Shown here: positions 35,425 through 38,632 of the stretch, in pieces | How positions within the stretch are numbered: the first letter of the stretch is position 1 | Layout of the letters: every line of letters begins with the position of its first letter | IMG/VR virus record: IMGVR_UViG_3300031977_002346 | Location: 1-38,632 of that record | Strand: one strand, 5' to 3' | DNA: 38,632 nucleotides | From: a virus | Notes under the pieces: model-generated | What the model was told of the DNA's origin: nothing | What the model saw: the letters and a program-made list of their open reading frames with translations, nothing else | The model's database searches: none | Translations under genes and position numbers: made by a program

Positions 35425-35537
35425 CCACAATCTTGCATAAAAATGAGAATTATTGCGAGAGTGAATGCAACACCAACATGGAAGCCAAGCGAGAACTTGG
35501 CTAGAGATTCCATTAATGGTTTTTGTTTGTCATCCAT
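35421..35537 (-). CDS. 38-aa small membrane protein
   Basis: MDDKQKPLMESLAKFSLGFH followed by a hydrophobic segment (about residues 20-35, VGVAFTLAIILIFM). Its stop lies within the -35 box of the next promoter. The ribosome site is weak. It directly follows the terminator behind the scaffold-like gene, so it may have a promoter of its own that I cannot place. Confidence 0.5.
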   Translation of the reverse strand: MDDKQKPLMESLAKFSLGFHVGVAFTLAIILIFMQDCG

Positions 35538-35539
35538 AG

Positions 35540-35568
35540 AAAAAAAATGGCCTGACAAAGCAGGCCAT
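35540..35568 (-). terminator. intrinsic terminator
   Basis: TGGCCTG / CAGGCCA, a perfect 7-bp stem with a 6-nt loop, then TTTTTTTT on the minus strand. It ends the scaffold-like gene at 35611. Confidence 0.9.
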
Positions 35569-35610
35569 GAAGGAAAATAATTAATTTGGTATCTTAAAAG
35601 CTACAACTAC

Positions 35611-36222
35611 CTATTTCGATTTTGATTCTTTAATAAGTCTTCTAACAACTCTTTGGAAAATTGCTTTTTTGACTTCGTTAACCAATTCTTCTTTAGATTT
35701 TTGCTCGATGTCGATGTTAAGGCCAGAAAGAGCAGCTTCGTAAAGCTCTTCCATTACTTCTTCGCCTTCCATCAAGTCAGCGTCCATTGGAGGCATTTCT
35801 TCTTCTTCAGCCTCTTCTTCTTCGCCTTCTTCCGCAGCTTCTTCTTCAGCCTCTTCAGCTTCTGGTTCTTCGCCAGCCATTGCGTCTTCAAGTTTTGCAA
35901 CAACTTCATCAGCAGCATTGTGTGCATCGATTAGAGCTTCGGCTTCGTCGTCAGAAATAGTTACTTCTTCAGCAGCTTCGTCAGTTGGAGCTTCGTCTGG
36001 CATTTCGATTTCAGCTTCTTCAGCTTCCATCTCATCCTCTTGTTCTTCCATCTTGTCTGGGTGCATACCTTCTTTATAGTTGCCCATCTCGTTCATTTCT
36101 TCTTCTTCCATTTTGTAAGTTTCGTTTACGAAACCATCTGAAAGAGTGTCAATAGAAGCGAGCTTCATGAAACGGCGAACTGTGTTTTCGGCAAGAATTG
36201 GTTTTTTAGTGTTTTTGGACAT
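35611..36222 (-). CDS. acidic scaffold/core-like protein (203 aa)
   Basis: N-terminus KKPILAENTVRRFMKLASID, then a very acidic low-complexity middle (Glu/Ala/Pro runs, about 60-150), and a C-terminal helix with VVRRLIKESKSK. Proteins of this build, with the L-A-E-N-[TV]-x-R-R-F-M-K-L-A start, are common near capsid genes of T4-like phages and fit a prohead core or scaffold. Strong ribosome site (TTAAGGAGAAATAATC). The N-terminal LAEN..RRFM partly resembles the shared tag. Confidence 0.75.
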   Translation of the reverse strand: MSKNTKKPILAENTVRRFMKLASIDTLSDGFVNETYKMEEEEMNEMGNYKEGMHPDKMEEQEDEMEAEEAEIEMPDEAPTDEAAEEVTISDDEAEALIDAHNAADEVVAKLEDAMAGEEPEAEEAEEEAAEEGEEEEAEEEEMPPMDADLMEGEEVMEELYEAALSGLNIDIEQKSKEELVNEVKKAIFQRVVRRLIKESKSK

Positions 36223-36296
36223 TTTGATTATTTCTCCTTAATTTTAGCGTATCCTTACATAAATAGTGGGTAAATTTAGAAAAAGACAAGTAGTAT

Positions 36297-36578
36297 TTAG
36301 TCTGTTATTTGAATTATTCGATTAGTTATTTTCTTTATTGCTTCGTTTTGTATTTGCTTGATTCTTGAAGGCGTCAACTTAAGCCTATCGCCAATCTCTC
36401 TAAGAATCATTTTGTCATTTTTTTGAACTGCAATTTCTGTGCAATTTAGATCTTCTTCATAGTCAATCCACAACCTGCATGACTTCTCTTCGCAAGGCTT
36501 GTTCTGCCTTGCACAAACAGAATGGCATTTAATATTCTGCTGAATCACATTCAAAAATTTATCTTCATAATCTTTCAT
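36297..36578 (-). CDS. sigma region-4-like HTH protein with Cys cluster (93 aa)
   Basis: Residues 18-34 contain a cysteine set (KCHSVCARQNKPCEEKSCRL) and WIDYEEDLNC. The C-terminal half (about 55-85, MILREIGDRLKLTPSRIKQI) matches sigma70 region 4, the part that binds the -35 box. Such short proteins appear in many T4-like phages and may redirect host polymerase. ATGA overlap with the upstream gene. Confidence 0.8.
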   Translation of the reverse strand: MKDYEDKFLNVIQQNIKCHSVCARQNKPCEEKSCRLWIDYEEDLNCTEIAVQKNDKMILREIGDRLKLTPSRIKQIQNEAIKKITNRIIQITD

Positions 36579-36895
36579 AAGTCTGGATGCTCCTGTTCGA
36601 GGATATCAAATATATTTTCAACTTCGTCATCTGCAAGAGCAAATTTATTTTCAACTTTCTTGGCATTCTTAATATTATCTTTGATTCTTCTTCTTTGTTC
36701 TCCGCTTTGGATTCTCTTTTCTTTTTTGAAGTTACTAAGATAATCGTGCAAGACTGGATCCTTTCCGATATATCCATCAAGAATAGCATTAAAGAACTTG
36801 ACTTGTGTCATGCCATCATATTGAAGCTGTAATTTAAAATCAACTTTTGTTCTTTCTTTGACAGTGAAAATAATTTTTTTATTTGTATCCGCCAT
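36575..36895 (-). CDS. 106-aa conserved phage protein
   Basis: Begins MADTNKKIIFTVKERTKVDF. The central GMTQVKFFNAILDGYIGKDP and the ending ENIFDILEQEHPDL are typical of a T4-like family of unknown function. The order strand, helix, helix with T-Q-x-x-F-F is RHH-like, suggesting DNA binding. Coupled to the methyltransferase gene (TAATG) and to the next gene (ATGA). Confidence 0.75.
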   Translation of the reverse strand: MADTNKKIIFTVKERTKVDFKLQLQYDGMTQVKFFNAILDGYIGKDPVLHDYLSNFKKEKRIQSGEQRRRIKDNIKNAKKVENKFALADDEVENIFDILEQEHPDL

Positions 36896-37383
36896 TACCT
36901 CTCCATAGTTTTTAGTCTAATTCCTGGACTCCAACTGTATTCGCCGAACACAATTACGGCAGATGGGAATGGGGCAGAGTTTTTATTTTCTTTATTTGCA
37001 CTCTCAAACTTAACTCTTCCTTTAATAAAGTAAATTGTCGATGCAGATTCCATAATATAATCATGCCAGTATTTCGTATCTGTCCTGGACGGAATCAAAA
37101 GTGCAACTGTTGCTCCATTTTCTGTGGATTCATAATGAGCTTTCTTAACCCAATCTGCAATGTTGCTATATGGAGGATTAACAAATACTGACTCTCCAGC
37201 CCATGATTGACTTAATCCATCTTCTTCAATTGTATAATGCTTTTCACATTTTGCATTTGCATGAGTGCAACAAGGATCTAAAGTAAAATTATACTTTTTG
37301 TTAAGCTTGTCAAAGATTGATTGTGGAGTTGCCCATTCATCTGTTGCTGAACTAAACATCACTGATCTGGTCTTCCGATCCAT
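36895..37383 (-). CDS. DNA N6-adenine methyltransferase (phage Dam type)
   Basis: 162 residues, of usual family length. DEWATPQSIFDKLNKKYNFT, LDPCCTHANAKC, VFVNPPYSNI (catalytic D/N-P-P-Y), and the end FKGRVKFESAN...PSAVIVF are the marks of the small phage DNA-adenine methyltransferase family. It methylates adenine in DNA to evade restriction or mark phage DNA. The target site is unknown. Overlaps the zinc-ribbon gene by 32 nt. Confidence 0.9.
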   Translation of the reverse strand: MDRKTRSVMFSSATDEWATPQSIFDKLNKKYNFTLDPCCTHANAKCEKHYTIEEDGLSQSWAGESVFVNPPYSNIADWVKKAHYESTENGATVALLIPSRTDTKYWHDYIMESASTIYFIKGRVKFESANKENKNSAPFPSAVIVFGEYSWSPGIRLKTMER

Positions 37384-37630
37384 CTCTTGTTTCCTCCACT
37401 AATTTCTTTGCCATATCCCAGCAGTCAGGACAATAAAGTCTAACTGTTTCTGTTTCTTTTCTGACTACAACACTCCAAGACATTACCATATCTCTATCTT
37501 TCTTGTCGAAATCTTTATGACAAGCCAAGCAGTGATCTGGAATCTTGTTAAAGAGGCCAATCTTTTTTGACATCTCTTTTTTGGAGTCTTTTAGTTTATC
37601 TCTTTTTAGTTTTCTTCCTAAAGATGACAT
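37352..37630 (-). CDS. 92-aa zinc-ribbon protein
   Basis: Begins MSSLGRKLKRDKLKDSKKEM (basic), then HCLACHKDFDKKD and LYCPDCWDM, a CxxC...CxxC zinc ribbon with strands between. This type is frequent in phages and often called a putative zinc-binding protein. It sits between the methyltransferase and the IMPDH-like gene, coupled to the latter by TAATG. Confidence 0.75.
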   Translation of the reverse strand: MSSLGRKLKRDKLKDSKKEMSKKIGLFNKIPDHCLACHKDFDKKDRDMVMSWSVVVRKETETVRLYCPDCWDMAKKLVEETRDGSEDQISDV

Positions 37631-38632
37631 TAATTCCTCGATAAAATATGTGTTGCGCTTTCTTTTGAGCCTGCTCCAGTTTGCTGAATCATTGAAGAAA
37701 ACTGTTGAAGTTCTTTCAAGTCTCTTGCGCCACTATATGAAAATCCTGAACGGATTCCAACTGACAGCTCTTCAAGAATATCTTTTACAGAACCTTTGTA
37801 TGGTATGTGTGTTGATATGCCTTCTCGTGATGACACTTTGCCTTTCCAAGCTCTTTGTGCCTCTTTGGACGCCATTCCTCTGTAAGTTTTATATTTGCCT
37901 TGAGGAGTGTTGATAATGTCGCCTGGAGACTCTGTTGTTCCAGCCAATAATGAGCCAGCCATAACAAAGTCTGCTCCTGCTGCAAGAGCTTTAACCATAT
38001 CACCAGAATTTTTGATTCCACCGTCAGCAATCAATTTAACTTTCATATCTTTTGCTGCGCGAGCACAATCAATGACTGATTGCAAAGTTGGAACTCCATG
38101 TCCAGTTTGGATTCTGGTTGAGCAAATGCTTCCTCCTCCAATGCCAACACGAATACTATCAGCACCCCAATCGGCCAAGTCATAAAATGCTCTTTCAGTT
38201 GCAACATTGCCAGCCATAATATGAATATTTGAAGGAAGATGTTGCCTTAAGCTTGACAAAGCATTCTCGACTAAAACATGATGACCATGTGCAACATCAA
38301 GGCATATAACTTTTGCACCGTGATGGACAAGCTCTTCCGCTCTTTCAAGATAGTCGCCTTGTGTTCCAACAGCTGCTCCAACATCAAGATTGTAAACATA
38401 AGATACTTTTGTGATAATCTCACATTGCTCTTCGATTGTGTTGTATCGATGGACAATGCCCAATCCTCCAACAGTTCTAATTGCTATAGACATTCCATCT
38501 TCTGTGACCGTATCCATTGGAGCAGAAATAATTGGGCAATCAAGCTTAAGCGTATCCGACAAATCGTTGCCAATATTAATTTCTTTTCTTGATTTGATGT
38601 CACTATATTTTGGTTCCAACAGGACATCATCA
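37630..38632 (-). CDS. IMP dehydrogenase/GMP reductase-like enzyme, 5' end cut by the window
   Basis: The frame is open to the window edge (DDVLLEPKYSDI), so the start is missing. TIM-barrel motifs are present: SAPMDTVTE, VRVGIGGGSICSTR (catalytic Cys loop), LIADGGIKNSGD, and the flap end YKGSVKDILEELSVGIRSGF. The CBS pair normally found in IMPDH is absent: KVSYVYNLDVGAAVG runs straight on. That suggests GMP reductase or a CBS-less IMPDH. Role in purine nucleotide supply. Which reaction it runs cannot be told from this part. Confidence 0.85.
   Translation of the reverse strand, partial: DDVLLEPKYSDIKSRKEINIGNDLSDTLKLDCPIISAPMDTVTEDGMSIAIRTVGGLGIVHRYNTIEEQCEIITKVSYVYNLDVGAAVGTQGDYLERAEELVHHGAKVICLDVAHGHHVLVENALSSLRQHLPSNIHIMAGNVATERAFYDLADWGADSIRVGIGGGSICSTRIQTGHGVPTLQSVIDCARAAKDMKVKLIADGGIKNSGDMVKALAAGADFVMAGSLLAGTTESPGDIINTPQGKYKTYRGMASKEAQRAWKGKVSSREGISTHIPYKGSVKDILEELSVGIRSGFSYSGARDLKELQQFSSMIQQTGAGSKESATHILSRN

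Noticed and set aside
38619-38632. Complete IMPDH-like gene with TTG start at 38619
   Set aside because: The frame continues upstream with the conserved DDVLLEPKYSDI sequence to the window edge, so the gene is cut and not started there.

Overview
The window looks like part of the genome of a large tailed phage (myovirus-like, T4-type in logic). It is AT-rich and every convincing gene lies on the minus strand. Genes are packed with ATGA or TAATG overlaps. They include phage-type enzymes (Dam-like methyltransferase, ClpP-like protease, amidase, lytic transglycosylase, ParB-like protein, GroEL, small heat-shock protein, IMPDH/GMP-reductase-like enzyme, homing-type HNH/AP2 nucleases) and many small orphan proteins. 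The host cannot be fixed. A lipoprotein with MopE-type DxDxDC repeats recalls Myxococcota or Bdellovibrionota, and promoters of near-perfect sigma70 type (TTGACA, 17 bp, TATAAT-like) say that early genes are read by a standard host polymerase.

Layout, in minus-strand terms from left to right. Positions 1-4300 form an array of very small genes, mostly single-gene cassettes: a strong promoter, an ATG exactly 6 nt after the -10 box (leaderless) or a conserved leader starting ATAAACATTAGGAAAT, a short ORF, and a conserved 3' element TAAGGGTTTnCACAAAAAAG that often contains the stop codon. A REP-like word GGGACAGTG occurs nine times here, twice as inverted pairs. After a 420-bp gene-free stretch, 4600-7700 holds homing-type nucleases, AP2 and AT-hook proteins and small membrane proteins. 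A MoxR-type AAA+ ATPase and its VWA partner follow (7.7-10.1 kb), then small regulatory-looking genes with a zinc-knuckle protein and a candidate structured RNA (10.2-13 kb). At 13-17 kb are a lytic transglycosylase, a 638-residue lipoprotein with metal-binding repeats and a VWA domain, a HAD hydrolase and an HExxH membrane protein.

The most striking region is 17.1-26.5 kb. At least six otherwise unrelated proteins, and probably more, begin with the same ~14-residue tag, roughly M-K-x-L-[LIF]-E-x-W-[RK]-x-[FY]-L-x-E. It resembles the T4 capsid-targeting sequence and ends in L-x-E, the T4 gp21 prohead-protease cleavage pattern. The tagged proteins include HAD-, pyrophosphatase-, nuclease-, ADP-ribosyltransferase- and zeta/P-loop-kinase-like enzymes. 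I infer a set of proteins packaged in the head and delivered with the DNA. This is inference from sequence pattern only.

Positions 26.6-38.6 kb carry a chaperone/protease set (Hsp20, GroEL, ClpP), ParB-like and HNH proteins, a glycosyltransferase, an amidase, an acidic scaffold-like protein, a sigma region-4-like HTH protein, a methyltransferase and the 3' part of an IMPDH/GMP-reductase gene cut by the window end. Canonical sigma70 promoters thin out in the tagged-protein block, which fits late expression there.
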